Below are positions 55,706 to 64,000 of a DNA stretch of 64,000 nucleotides, in pieces (positions within the stretch are counted from its first letter, which is position 1; every line of letters starts with the position of its first letter). This DNA is from Clostridium sp. CAG:492 (GTDB lineage Bacteria > Bacillota > Clostridia > TANB77 > CAG-508). Position numbers and translations under genes: made by a program. The notes beneath the pieces are model-generated. The model had not been told where the DNA came from, made no database searches, and saw only the letters and a list, made by a program, of their open reading frames with translations. The stretch lies in assembly GCA_000434335.1 (NCBI GenBank), contig FR878314.1, positions 1-64,000 of the forward strand, given 5' to 3'.

Positions 55706-55809
55706 GTAACATTGAATTTGATTATTAAGATATTTTTTTATATAAAATAGAGAATCATTATTAAAAGCCACAAAAATACCAACTATTTAACTAAAAAAAC
55801 AGATAAATA

Positions 55810-55838
55810 TTGAAAAAATTAATAATGCGTGATATTAT
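55810..55838 (+). promoter_or_regulatory. Promoter of the 84-residue orphan gene
   Basis: TTGAAA (55810-55815), 17 nt, TATTAT (55833-55838). Confidence 0.6.
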
Positions 55839-55894
55839 AACAATATGTTCGAATGTACACAAACGTCATCTACAATGTAGAGGAGGAATGGTCA

Positions 55895-56149
55895 ATGAAT
55901 ATATACGAAGTTGGTCATATAACTTTCAAAACTGAACGAGAATGGGTGCAGTTAATGCCACCATATTTTATACTTCGGTTTACATTGAAACAAGAAGGAC
56001 CACATGGAGAGTGGATGGAAATGAATCAATCCACAATTGCCATCGACCAAGAAGGCAATTATGATATTACCTTCCAAACAAAGATGTTCGAAAAGGAGTT
56101 CACAAAATTTATTTTGGAAGAGACTAAAGAGTCTATTTCAAAGTTCTAA
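55895..56149 (+). CDS. Small hypothetical protein (84 aa)
   Basis: An 84-residue soluble, acidic protein starting MNIYEVGHITFKTEREWVQL, with PHGEWMEMNQSTIAIDQEGN in the middle and a helical Lys/Glu end. Beta-strand-like pattern; no family recognised. The ATG at 55895 follows AGGAGG by eight bases; an upstream ATG (55853) in frame has no ribosome site. Codons are unusually rich in C/G-ending forms (CGG, CTT, TTC, ACC, GCC) against the AT-rich background. Together with its own promoter and a 19-bp terminator it makes an isolated unit, like the gene at 7314-7508. Confidence 0.7.
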   Translation: MNIYEVGHITFKTEREWVQLMPPYFILRFTLKQEGPHGEWMEMNQSTIAIDQEGNYDITFQTKMFEKEFTKFILEETKESISKF

Positions 56150-56200
56150 CAAATCAAGCCAACAGATATATGCCGTATCTGTTGGCTTGATTTGTTATAT
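56150..56200 (+). terminator. Very strong terminator of the 84-residue orphan gene
   Basis: A perfect 19-bp stem (56150-56168 with 56176-56194) with a 7-nt loop, followed by a TTATAT tail. It is the longest perfect hairpin seen next to a gene in this window. Confidence 0.8.
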
Positions 56201-56250
56201 AAAAATGTAAATTAATTTTAGAATAAATTATACAATATTTGAATTTTTTG

Positions 56251-56279
56251 TTGTTAAAAATAAATAATAGATATATAAT
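56251..56279 (+). promoter_or_regulatory. Promoter of the V-type ATPase operon
   Basis: TTGTTA (56251-56256), 17 nt, TATAAT (56274-56279), about 28 nt before the first stalk gene. Confidence 0.65.
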
Positions 56280-56307
56280 AAAGAAAAATTTTAAGGAGAT
56301 ATTACAA

Positions 56308-56616
56308 ATGAAAGATACAATTGATAAATTAGTTGATATCGACAATCAATCAAGAGCAATAATAAACAAATGTGAAGAAAAAGAAGAAAATTTAGATAAT
56401 TATGTAACAATAGAGCTTGAAAAAAGGAAAGCAGAAATAAATGCGAAATATAAATACAAAATAAATTTTTTGAAATCAGAATGTGACAAAGATTTTTCAA
56501 ATAAAAAAGAAGAAATAGATGAAAACACAAAAAAAGTGATTCAAGACATACAAAATGACTATAATGAAAAAAAAGATGAAAAAATAAACGAGATGATAGA
56601 AAAAATACTTAGATAA
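56308..56616 (+). CDS. V-type ATP synthase peripheral-stalk subunit (G/H-like)
   Basis: A 102-residue, almost entirely charged coiled-coil protein: MKDTIDKLVDIDNQSRAIIN, then long heptads of Lys/Glu and an end ENEMIEKIL-like helix. Size, composition and position as first gene of the operon identify it as the stalk subunit that pairs with subunit E (called G, H or NtpF). The ATG at 56308 has AAGGAG eight bases before it; the longer upstream open frame overlaps the promoter. Sequence conservation in this subunit is low, so the call leans on context. Confidence 0.75.
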   Translation: MKDTIDKLVDIDNQSRAIINKCEEKEENLDNYVTIELEKRKAEINAKYKYKINFLKSECDKDFSNKKEEIDENTKKVIQDIQNDYNEKKDEKINEMIEKILR

Positions 56617-56666
56617 ATTATTAAATAGTAGTATTAGACATTAATAAGACTAGAGAGGTGAAAAAA

Positions 56667-57668
56667 ATGTCAATTTCAGCAATAAAATATCCGAGTATCA
56701 ATGCAAAATTAAAAGGAATGTATTCTAAAAGGTTAAAAAATGATGACTTACAAGACTTAGCAAAACAAAATAATTTGAAAAGTGCAGTAGCAATATTAAA
56801 AAATAAAAGTTCAAGTTTAAATGTATTATCAGAAGATGCAGATAGGGAACAAATTGAAAAAGTATTAAATGGTGAAATTATATATGATATAGAAAAAATT
56901 GTAAAATATTTAGATAAAAATGATACGCAAATTTTTAATTTATTAATTTCTAAATATGAAATAAGATGTATAAAAAGAGCCATAAAATTATTATATTCAA
57001 AAAATGAGTATGATGAAAATATAAAAATTTGGACAAATACAATATTTACAGATTTAAAAGGTCTTGAAAGTATTAAAAGTATTGATGAATTTTTAAAAAT
57101 TATTAATAATACAAAATATATAAAAATATTAAAAAAATATTTTGAAAATAAGGATACAGAATATAGTATTTTTGAGATAGAAAATGAACTGGATAAAATG
57201 TATTTAAAAAGCATATATAATTCAGCAGGTAATAATAAAAACTTAAAAAAAATGATAGGAGCAAAAATCGATTTTACAAATATTTTATGGATATATAGAA
57301 TGAAAAAATATTATAATTTTTCAGAAGATAAAATTGAAAAGTCAATAATAGACATAAATTATGCACTTAAAAAAAATCAAATATTGTTATTGGTAAAAGC
57401 TAAAAATATTGAAGAGTTAAATGAAATATTGAAAAGAACGGTTTATTCAAATATTGCAACAGATGATATTTATGAGCTAGAATGCAATATGAAAAAATAT
57501 TTATATGGATTATATATAAAAAACTTTAAATCAAATTTATTAAGTATTAACTGTATATATTCATATTTAAATTTAGTAGAGCTTGAAAATAAAGATATTA
57601 TAAGTATAATAGAAGCTGTAAGATATGGAATTGATAAAGAAAAGTTACTTAAAAAATTGATAAATTAG
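56667..57668 (+). CDS. ntpC: V-type ATP synthase subunit C
   Basis: A 333-residue AC39/NtpC subunit that couples the central rotor to the membrane ring. It is all-alpha, with ISAIKYPSINAKLKGMYSKR at the N-terminus (the SxxNAK/RxRxM-type opening of this family), repeated three-helix modules, and the ending DIISIIEAVRYGIDKEKLLK, the family's C-terminal signature. Start at ATG 56667, eight bases after GAGAGG. It lies between the stalk gene and subunit I. Confidence 0.88.
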   Translation: MSISAIKYPSINAKLKGMYSKRLKNDDLQDLAKQNNLKSAVAILKNKSSSLNVLSEDADREQIEKVLNGEIIYDIEKIVKYLDKNDTQIFNLLISKYEIRCIKRAIKLLYSKNEYDENIKIWTNTIFTDLKGLESIKSIDEFLKIINNTKYIKILKKYFENKDTEYSIFEIENELDKMYLKSIYNSAGNNKNLKKMIGAKIDFTNILWIYRMKKYYNFSEDKIEKSIIDINYALKKNQILLLVKAKNIEELNEILKRTVYSNIATDDIYELECNMKKYLYGLYIKNFKSNLLSINCIYSYLNLVELENKDIISIIEAVRYGIDKEKLLKKLIN

Positions 57669-57722
57669 ATAAAAATAAAATTTAATTTTATAATAGATAC
57701 ACTTAGGAGGAATGATAAAAAG

Positions 57723-59612
57723 ATGGCTGTTGAGAAAATGAAGCTCTTAAGTATAACAGGTAAGGATACTGATCTAGAAAAATTTTTGGCCAAAAATATA
57801 ATAAATTTAGATATACAAATAGAAGATGCAAAAAAAGTATATAAAAAAGGTTGGAAATTAGAGTATTTTAGCTATGATTATACTGTAAAAGAGTATATAA
57901 AAAAATGTGAAAAAATACTTGATGAGTTACAAATTGAAAAAGATGATGATTATTGGAATTATAATATAATAAACTCAGTAAGTGAAATAAAAGAAAAAAT
58001 TGATAATATTAATAACCAATATACTGAGTATATAAACAAAATAGTTGATTTAGAAAAAGAAAATGAATTAATGCAAAAAAATTACGATATTATAAAAAAT
58101 TTAGTTTCTGTGGATTCAAAAATTGAAAATTTATATAATTTAAAGTATATGAAGTTTAGATATGGAACTGTACCAACTAAGAATTTAGAAGAAATAAATA
58201 GAAAAATAGATAATATAGATGCAATATATTTTGAATTAAAAAGAGAAGAAGAATATACATGGATATTATATTTAACTACAGAAGAATTTTTAGGAAAAGT
58301 TGATAGTTTTTTTAATGTACAAGACTTTGAAAGAATTTGGTTACCAAAAGAAGCAAGCGGAACACCAGAGGAATTTATCAATCAAATTGAAAAAAATATA
58401 AAAGAAAATTTGACAAAAATTGATAAAGAAAAAGAAGAATTACGAAATTTAAGAATTGATGCAAAAGAAATATTGATAGGTGCATATAAACAATTATTAT
58501 TATATGAAAATGTTAATATTTTAAAAAAATATATAGTACATGATCAAAATGGAACATTTTATATAGTATTATGGGTGTCTAAAGATAATGTAGAAAATAT
58601 AAAATCTATATTGTCAAATTATAAAAATGTAGATTACGACATTTTTGATGATGATGAAGATATACAAGCACCAACAAAACTGAAAAATATAAAAATATTT
58701 AGACCATTTGAAACATTAATAAAAATGTATGGTGTTCCAAATTCAAAAGAAATTGATCCAACTGGACTTGTAGCAATAACTGCATTTATAATGTTTGGAT
58801 TTATGTTTGGAGATGTTGGACATGGATTAGTAATTTTTATATTAGGTTTAATTTTAGCTAAACGAAAAGCATCTTTAGGTCCTGTTCTTGCAATAGGAGG
58901 AATATCTTCTATTATATTTGGTGTTTTATATGGAAGTGTATTTGGAAAAGAAGATATAATAAAACCAATACTAATAAGTCCAATGAATAACATACAAACA
59001 ATGCTTATATCGGGTATTGCAGTAGGAAGTATATTTATATTAATTGCAATGATCTTTAATATAATAAATGGAATAAAAAATAAAGATTTACAAAAATGTT
59101 TATTTGATAAAAATGGAATTTCAGGATTTTTATTATATGGATTAATTTTAGCTGATGTAGCAGTATATTTTCTAAAAGGACAAATGTTAATTCCTATTAA
59201 TGTAATTGTAATAGTTTCAATAATATTGATATTATTAATTTTATTTGGAGATACAATTTCATCAAAATTGGAAAAGAAAAAAGAGCAAGCTAAAACTCCG
59301 ATGGTAGAAAAAATATTTGAAATTATAGAAATGACACTATCATTTGCAAGTAATACAATATCTTTTTTAAGACTTGCAGCATTTGCAATAAACCATGTTG
59401 GACTATGTATGGCAGTATACCTATTAGCTGATATGTCATCAGGAGTAGGAAATATAGCAATTGCAATAATAGGAAACATAGTAGTAATTGCTTTAGAAGG
59501 TCTTATAGTAGGAATTCAGGTACTAAGACTAGAATATTACGAACTATTTAGTAGATTCTATGAAGGAAATGGTAGAGAATTTAAATCAATAAAAAAACAA
59601 ATACAAGAGTAA
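57723..59612 (+). CDS. ntpI: V-type ATP synthase subunit I (a-subunit)
   Basis: A 629-residue two-part subunit. The cytosolic half (1-330) starts AVEKMKLLSITGKDTDLEKF and is mostly coiled coil (stalk attachment). The membrane half (about 340-625) has seven to eight TM helices with FMFGDVGHGLVIFILG and the ion-channel stretch NTISFLRLAAFAINHVGLCM, where the arginine near residue 550 faces the c-ring. The C-terminal RLEYYELFSRFYEGNGREFK is the family ending. It translocates H+ or Na+ with subunit K. TAGGAGG before the ATG. Confidence 0.93.
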   Translation: MAVEKMKLLSITGKDTDLEKFLAKNIINLDIQIEDAKKVYKKGWKLEYFSYDYTVKEYIKKCEKILDELQIEKDDDYWNYNIINSVSEIKEKIDNINNQYTEYINKIVDLEKENELMQKNYDIIKNLVSVDSKIENLYNLKYMKFRYGTVPTKNLEEINRKIDNIDAIYFELKREEEYTWILYLTTEEFLGKVDSFFNVQDFERIWLPKEASGTPEEFINQIEKNIKENLTKIDKEKEELRNLRIDAKEILIGAYKQLLLYENVNILKKYIVHDQNGTFYIVLWVSKDNVENIKSILSNYKNVDYDIFDDDEDIQAPTKLKNIKIFRPFETLIKMYGVPNSKEIDPTGLVAITAFIMFGFMFGDVGHGLVIFILGLILAKRKASLGPVLAIGGISSIIFGVLYGSVFGKEDIIKPILISPMNNIQTMLISGIAVGSIFILIAMIFNIINGIKNKDLQKCLFDKNGISGFLLYGLILADVAVYFLKGQMLIPINVIVIVSIILILLILFGDTISSKLEKKKEQAKTPMVEKIFEIIEMTLSFASNTISFLRLAAFAINHVGLCMAVYLLADMSSGVGNIAIAIIGNIVVIALEGLIVGIQVLRLEYYELFSRFYEGNGREFKSIKKQIQE

Positions 59613-59642
59613 AAAATTTTAAAAGAAGGGAACGAGAGAAAA

Positions 59643-60014
59643 ATGAAAAATGTATTTTTAAAAATAACTTTTATAATGGTTTTTTGTCTAGTAATATGCA
59701 TAGGAGGTTTTAAAATTTCAAAAGCAGATGAAGTAACAGTAACATCAACAGAAAATACTGTTGCAACAGAAAGTAATTCTTCAAATGAGGAAAATTCAAA
59801 AGATAAAGGAATTGGAATGATAGCAGCAGCATTAGCAGTTGGACTAGCTGCAATTGGATCTGGTATAGCAGTTGCTGTAGTTGCATCAAGTGCAGTTGGA
59901 GCAATAAGCGAAAATCCAAGTTTATTAGGTAAAACAGTTATATTTGCAGGTCTAGCCGAAGGTATTGCGATATATGGTCTTATAATTTCTATTATGATTT
60001 TAAGTAAAATTTAA
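59643..60014 (+). CDS. ntpK: V-type ATP synthase subunit K (c-ring proteolipid), short form with leader
   Basis: A 123-residue proteolipid. Unusual layout: a signal-peptide-like N-terminus (KNVFLKITFIMVFCLVICIG), a Ser/Thr/Glu/Asn-rich linker (about 28-54), then a single c-type hairpin: MIAAALAVGLAAIGSGIAVA, polar loop GAISENPSLLGK, and FAGLAEGIAIYGLIISIMIL with the ion-binding glutamate. Typical NtpK has two hairpins (about 155 residues); this has one, like F-type c. The residue after the glutamate is Gly instead of the Ser/Thr seen in Na+-type rings and the helix-1 glutamine is missing. Confidence 0.88.
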   Translation: MKNVFLKITFIMVFCLVICIGGFKISKADEVTVTSTENTVATESNSSNEENSKDKGIGMIAAALAVGLAAIGSGIAVAVVASSAVGAISENPSLLGKTVIFAGLAEGIAIYGLIISIMILSKI

Positions 60015-60033
60015 AGTAAGAAAGGCAAAAATT

Positions 60034-60267
60034 ATGAAATTATATTGTATTAGTGATGATGTTGATACAGCTGTTGGATTGAAATTAACCGGAATAAAAT
60101 CTGTAATTTTAAAAAACAAAGAAGAAATTGAATTAGAAATAGAAAAGGTTGTAAAAGACAAAGAAATTGGAATTTTAATTGTAACAGAAAAAATATATAA
60201 TTTAGCAAATGAAAAGTTGGATTATATAAAAAATAATAAAAATTTGCCTTTAATTGTTAAAATTTAA
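60034..60267 (+). CDS. ntpG: V-type ATP synthase subunit F (short)
   Basis: A 77-residue subunit F of the central rotor. MKLYCISDDVDTAVGLKLTGI and IGILIVTEKIYNLANEKLDY match the Rossmann-like core of this family. It ends at NKNLPLIVKI, where most homologues continue with a further 20-25 residue helix (usual length about 100), so the C-terminal helix is absent or the gene is truncated. AAGAAAGG before the ATG. Confidence 0.82.
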   Translation: MKLYCISDDVDTAVGLKLTGIKSVILKNKEEIELEIEKVVKDKEIGILIVTEKIYNLANEKLDYIKNNKNLPLIVKI

Positions 60268-60286
60268 AATGGAGGATTTTACTTTT

Positions 60287-60838
60287 ATGGACTTAGATAA
60301 TAAGATAAAAAAATTTGAGCAAAGTTGTGAAAGACTTGCTCAAATTGATGCTGAAAAACTTAATGAAAAAATAAATACAGAAATAGAAGAGCAAATAAAT
60401 GTAGAGCTAACTGAATATGTAAAAAAGCAAGAGGTTTCATATAAAAAACAGTGTGAAAAAATTGTTAAAGATTATAATAAAGCTTTATTTGAGTATGAAG
60501 TTGAATGTAAAAAAAATGTTCAAAATGTTAAGAATATTATAAAAAAAGAGCTAAAAGAAGAAGTAAAAAGAAAGTTACAAATATTTACTGAAAAAGAAGA
60601 ATATTTGCAATATTTGATAAAAACAATAAATGATTCTTTAAGTGTTGTGAATAATGACAGCTCTTCTATAATTTTTGTTACAAATAATGATAAACAAAAA
60701 TATGAAGAAGTTTTAAATAGATATAATATAAAAATAGATGTATTAGATAATGATTTTATAGGTGGTTGTAAATTAAAAAATGATAAATTAGGTGTTATTA
60801 TAGATAATACATTAAAAACGAATTTAGATGAAATATAA
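60287..60838 (+). CDS. ntpE: V-type ATP synthase subunit E (peripheral stalk)
   Basis: A 183-residue stalk subunit: a long N-terminal coiled coil (from about 5 to 110, beginning MDLDNKIKKFEQSCERLAQI) and a small C-terminal alpha/beta head with DSSSIIFVTNNDKQKYEEVL and NDFIGGCKLKNDKLGVIIDN, the usual FIGG(C)-KL signature of subunit E. Start at ATG 60287, 11 bases after GGAGG; an upstream TTG-initiated frame (60254) overlaps the end of subunit F. Confidence 0.88.
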   Translation: MDLDNKIKKFEQSCERLAQIDAEKLNEKINTEIEEQINVELTEYVKKQEVSYKKQCEKIVKDYNKALFEYEVECKKNVQNVKNIIKKELKEEVKRKLQIFTEKEEYLQYLIKTINDSLSVVNNDSSSIIFVTNNDKQKYEEVLNRYNIKIDVLDNDFIGGCKLKNDKLGVIIDNTLKTNLDEI

Positions 60839-60874
60839 AATAAAAGCACGTAAGAGAAATGGAGGTGCAATATT

Positions 60875-62644
60875 TTGCAAACTAAGAAAATTATTTCAAT
60901 AAATGGACCTGTTATTTTAGCAAAAGGTGATGGCGACTTTTCTATGCATGATATTGTGTATATTGGTAAAGAGCAAATATTGGGAGATGTAATAAAAATT
61001 AATAAAGATATTGTTACAATTCAAGTGTATGAAAATACTACAGGACTAAAAATTGGCGAAGATGTAGTTAGTGATGAAAATCCACTTTCTGTTACATTAG
61101 GACCAGGTCTTATGGGAAATATTTTTGATGGAATACAAAGACCACTTGAGGATTTAAGAAAAAAAGATGGAGACTTTTTAAAAAGAGGTACAAAATCTTT
61201 AGGAATTAGTACTGAAAAAAAATGGCATTTTAGACCAAAAGTTTTAATTGGTGATAAAGTTAGTTTTAATACAATAATTGGTGAAGTTCCAGAAACCAAA
61301 TTGATTATTCATAAAATTTTGAATTATTTTGATGGTGATGGTATTGTTGTTGAAATTGCAAATGAAGGAGAATACAAAGTTACTGATACAATTGCTAAAA
61401 TAAAAATTGGTAATAGTGTTGTAGAGCTAACAATGATGCAAAAATGGCCTGTTAGAAAACCTAGACCATATAAAGAGCGTTTAGTTACAAATACACCACT
61501 TGTTACTGGGCAAAGGGTAATTGATTCTATTTTTCCAATTGCCAAAGGCGGTACTGGTATGATTCCAGGAGGATTTGGTACTGGTAAAACAATGCTTCAA
61601 CATCAATTTGCCAAGTGGAGTAATGCTGATATTATTGTGTATATTGGTTGTGGAGAGCGTGGAAATGAGATGACTGATGTTTTAGAGGAGTTTCCTCGTT
61701 TAATAGATAAGAGAACCGGTATGCCAATGATTGAAAGAACTGTACTTATTGCTAATACTTCTAATATGCCTGTGGCCGCCAGAGAAGCATCTATTTATAC
61801 GGGTATTACTATTGCTGAATATTATAGAGATATGGGATTTGATGTTGCTATCATGGCGGATTCAACTTCAAGATGGGCAGAAGCATTAAGGGAAATTTCT
61901 GGTAGACTTGAGGAGATGCCAGCTGAGCAAGGTTTTCCATCTTATTTACCATCTAGACTTTCAGAGTTTTATGGTAGAGCTGGTTTAGTAAAAAGTTATA
62001 GCGGAAAAATGGGATCTGTTACAATTATTGGTGCTGTTTCTCCACAAGGTTCAGATTTTTCAGAACCTGTAACTCAAAATACTAAAAGATTTGTTCATAC
62101 CTTTTGGGGATTGGATAGAGATTTAGCATATTCAAGACATTATCCAGCTGTTAATTGGAATATTAGTTATAGTGAATATCTTGATAATTTGCAAAGCTGG
62201 TATGAGGAGAATGTTGATGTAGACTTTTTAGAGTGTAGACAAAAAATTGTTTCAATTTTGGAAGAAGAAAATGAATTATTGGAAATTGCTAGAGTTGTTG
62301 GACAAGATGTTTTGTCTGATAATAAACGATTAGTTTTGGAAGTAGCAAAGGCTATTAGGGTTGGATTTTTGCAACAAAATGCTATGTCTGATATTGATAG
62401 TCAGGTACCTCTTATTAAGCAATATAAAATGATGCAAACTATTATTTTGTTGTATGAGAGGGCTCTTAAACTTATTGAAAAGAGAATTCCACTTTCTGAG
62501 ATTAAGAAACTTGGATTTTTTGAGGAGTATGTTAAGCTTAAGATGAATGTGGCTAATGATGATCTGGGAAAGTTTAGTGAGCTTAATTCTAGGATTAAGA
62601 ATAGGCTTAAGAAGTTAGAAGATGAGTATGTGGAGCATATCTAA
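60875..62644 (+). CDS. ntpA: V-type ATP synthase catalytic subunit A
   Basis: A 589-residue catalytic ATPase subunit. It has the bulge (non-homologous) region of V-type A subunits (about 120-200), Walker A GGFGTGKTMLQHQFAKW, the motif VYIGCGERGNEMTDVLEEFP, Walker B-like [20 protein letters not shown], and EEMPAEQGFPSYLPSRLSEF. Translation starts at TTG, with GGAGGTG seven bases before it; no ATG is available nearby. The last 400 bp change to a T/G-rich codon style. A hairpin terminator follows the stop. Confidence 0.97.
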   Translation: MQTKKIISINGPVILAKGDGDFSMHDIVYIGKEQILGDVIKINKDIVTIQVYENTTGLKIGEDVVSDENPLSVTLGPGLMGNIFDGIQRPLEDLRKKDGDFLKRGTKSLGISTEKKWHFRPKVLIGDKVSFNTIIGEVPETKLIIHKILNYFDGDGIVVEIANEGEYKVTDTIAKIKIGNSVVELTMMQKWPVRKPRPYKERLVTNTPLVTGQRVIDSIFPIAKGGTGMIPGGFGTGKTMLQHQFAKWSNADIIVYIGCGERGNEMTDVLEEFPRLIDKRTGMPMIERTVLIANTSNMPVAAREASIYTGITIAEYYRDMGFDVAIMADSTSRWAEALREISGRLEEMPAEQGFPSYLPSRLSEFYGRAGLVKSYSGKMGSVTIIGAVSPQGSDFSEPVTQNTKRFVHTFWGLDRDLAYSRHYPAVNWNISYSEYLDNLQSWYEENVDVDFLECRQKIVSILEEENELLEIARVVGQDVLSDNKRLVLEVAKAIRVGFLQQNAMSDIDSQVPLIKQYKMMQTIILLYERALKLIEKRIPLSEIKKLGFFEEYVKLKMNVANDDLGKFSELNSRIKNRLKKLEDEYVEHI

Positions 62645-62664
62645 AAATGCCTTCGGCATTTTTT
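62643..62664 (+). terminator. Intrinsic terminator inside the V-ATPase operon (between A and B)
   Basis: AAAAATGCC and GGCATTTTTT enclose a TTC loop; six T at the end. The left arm starts in the ntpA stop codon. It would limit read-through into ntpB. Confidence 0.75.
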
Positions 62665-62764
62665 GCTTATGTGTGTGGTGTTGAGGCTTTGAGCTTTTGG
62701 CTCTGGTTGAGAGGAGAAGTTGGTAGGGGGAAGAGTGAATTAGAGAAAGGCTTGGTGCTGGTTT

Positions 62765-64000
62765 ATGAAGATTCAGTATGTTGGACTTGATTCGATTAAT
62801 GGCCCTTTGGTGTTTATTAGGACTCCTAAGGATGTGTCGTTTGAGGAGAAGGTTACTTTAATTTTAAAGAATGGTGAGCGTAGGCTTGGTAATATTATTA
62901 GGTTGGATGATGATATTACTACTATCCAGGTGTATGAGGGTACTAATGGTATTGATACTAAAGAGGTTAGCTCTGTTTTTATGGGAGAGCCTTTGAAGCT
63001 TAAGTTGTCTCCTAGCATGTTGGGGAGAATTTTTGATGGTACTGGTAATCCTATTGATGATTTAGGTGAAATTGAAGCTTGTGTTGAGCGTGATATTAAT
63101 TCTAGCTCTATTAATCCAGTTTCTAGAAAGTATCCTAGAAATTTTATTCAAACTGGTATTTCTACTATTGATGGTTTGATGACTTTGATTAGGGGTCAGA
63201 AGTTACCTATTTTTTCTGGTAGTGGTATTAATCATAATGAACTTGCTGAAAGAATTATTAGACAATCTGATATAACAGATGGTGGTGATTTTGCCATTGT
63301 TTTTGGATTAATGGGAGCAGAGTATGAGACTGCGGAGTTTTTTAAGAAAAGTTTTAAGGAGAATGGTGTTCTTTCTAAAGTTGTTATGTTTGAAAATTTG
63401 TCGAATGATTCTTCTATTGAGCGTATTTTGACTCCTAAGTTGGCTTTGACTTGTGCTGAATATTTGGCTTTTGATTTAGACATGCAGGTTTTGGTCGTTT
63501 TGACAGATATGACTGCTTATGCAGAGGCTTTAAGAGAAATTTCTACTTTAAAGGGGGAAATACCAAGTAGAAAAGGTTATCCGGGGTATTTGTATAGTGA
63601 TTTTGCTTCAATTTATGAAAGAGCTGGTCAAATAAAGGGAAAAGATGGGTCTATTACACAAATACCTATTTTGACTATGCCTAATGATGATATATCACAT
63701 CCAATACCAGATACAACTGGATATATAACAGAAGGACAAATTGTTTTAAGTAGAGATTTGTATCAACAAGGTATTACACCACCGATTAATATATTAGATT
63801 CGCTTTCAAGATTAATGAAAGATGGAATTGGCAAAGGTGTAACTCGTGATAACCATAGTAAAATATCAGATCAAATTTTTGCTTCATACTCTAAAGTTCA
63901 AGAGGTAAGAGCTTTGGCGAAAGTATTAGGTGAAGCAGATTTAACACTAAAAGATAAGAAATATCTAGAATTTGGAGAACAGTTTGAAAAAAAATTTATA
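62765..64000 (+). CDS. ntpB: V-type ATP synthase subunit B (3' end outside the window)
   Basis: The first 412 residues of the non-catalytic nucleotide-binding subunit; about 50 residues are cut by the window edge. It begins [20 protein letters not shown], with [50 protein letters not shown] (split), [17 protein letters not shown] and [16 protein letters not shown], all standard for subunit B. The ATG at 62765 has only a weak AAAGG about 20 bases upstream. The first 500 bp use codons ending in T or G (CTT, AAG, GGT, TCT), unlike the A-rich style of the rest; from about 63500 the usual style returns. Confidence 0.93.
   Translation, partial: MKIQYVGLDSINGPLVFIRTPKDVSFEEKVTLILKNGERRLGNIIRLDDDITTIQVYEGTNGIDTKEVSSVFMGEPLKLKLSPSMLGRIFDGTGNPIDDLGEIEACVERDINSSSINPVSRKYPRNFIQTGISTIDGLMTLIRGQKLPIFSGSGINHNELAERIIRQSDITDGGDFAIVFGLMGAEYETAEFFKKSFKENGVLSKVVMFENLSNDSSIERILTPKLALTCAEYLAFDLDMQVLVVLTDMTAYAEALREISTLKGEIPSRKGYPGYLYSDFASIYERAGQIKGKDGSITQIPILTMPNDDISHPIPDTTGYITEGQIVLSRDLYQQGITPPINILDSLSRLMKDGIGKGVTRDNHSKISDQIFASYSKVQEVRALAKVLGEADLTLKDKKYLEFGEQFEKKFI

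Noticed and set aside
58634..59479. A 281-codon minus-strand frame within ntpI
   Set aside because: A long shadow produced by the hydrophobic membrane half of ntpI; there is no start signal, and its sequence is the antisense of conserved transmembrane codons.

Overview
The window is very AT-rich, almost fully coding DNA from a Gram-positive, Clostridia-like (Bacillota) chromosome, most likely an uncultured gut-type lineage. Supporting signs are strong AGGAGG ribosome sites, consensus TTGACA/TATAAT promoters, a glmS ribozyme, a CIRCE-controlled groESL operon, a Lon-like AAA protease, LTA-synthase-type and Alg13/14-type envelope genes, and a V-type rather than F-type ATPase operon. TAA, TAG and TGA all act as stops. 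No phage, insertion sequence, CRISPR array or rRNA operon was found.

Layout: 0-2 kb, a DUF3781 protein and a COG2509 flavoprotein. 2.1-6.3 kb (minus), tsaE-tsaB-rimI-lon-like (t6A tRNA modification and proteolysis). 6.5-11.5 kb, a left-handed beta-helix protein, a small orphan, pyrG behind a hairpin leader, and groES-groEL behind a covaried CIRCE. 11.6-25.3 kb, a two-component system, lepA, rlmB, rpiA, an envelope-polysaccharide block (Alg14-like, Alg13-like, LTA synthase), ruvB, a GT-C-like membrane protein and a queH-GNAT fusion. 25.3-37.1 kb, a DUF378 protein, polA, a lytic transglycosylase, glmS with its ribozyme (minus), uvrC, an acyl-ACP thioesterase, tRNA-Leu(UAG) (minus), a nucleotidase and rlmD. 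37.4-42.9 kb is the accessory region: a Nudix enzyme, an 837-aa protein with five 29-residue tandem repeats and two small partners, gene remnants, a DUF2974 lipase-like protein and a cryptic type I toxin-antitoxin-like locus. 42.9-55.7 kb, a DUF368 transporter, an S66 peptidase, rpsO-pnp, a GT2 enzyme, a P-loop/Asp23-like protein, a cmk-plsC fusion, an S1-domain protein, typA, a broken small gene and an O-methyltransferase. 55.9-64 kb, a small orphan and the V-ATPase operon (stalk-C-I-K-F-E-A-B), with subunit B cut by the window end.

The best candidate for an undescribed system is at about 42.53-42.80 kb. Two perfectly spaced promoters face each other across one bidirectional terminator. The minus-strand transcript encodes a 21-residue hydrophobic peptide whose ribosome site lies in a hairpin. 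The plus-strand RNA of about 70 nt carries a 23-nt antisense match over the peptide's start codon. This is the organisation of par/Fst-type type I toxin-antitoxin loci, and it sits in what looks like an ordinary intergenic gap. Everything here is read from sequence alone; promoter, terminator and RNA calls are by eye.
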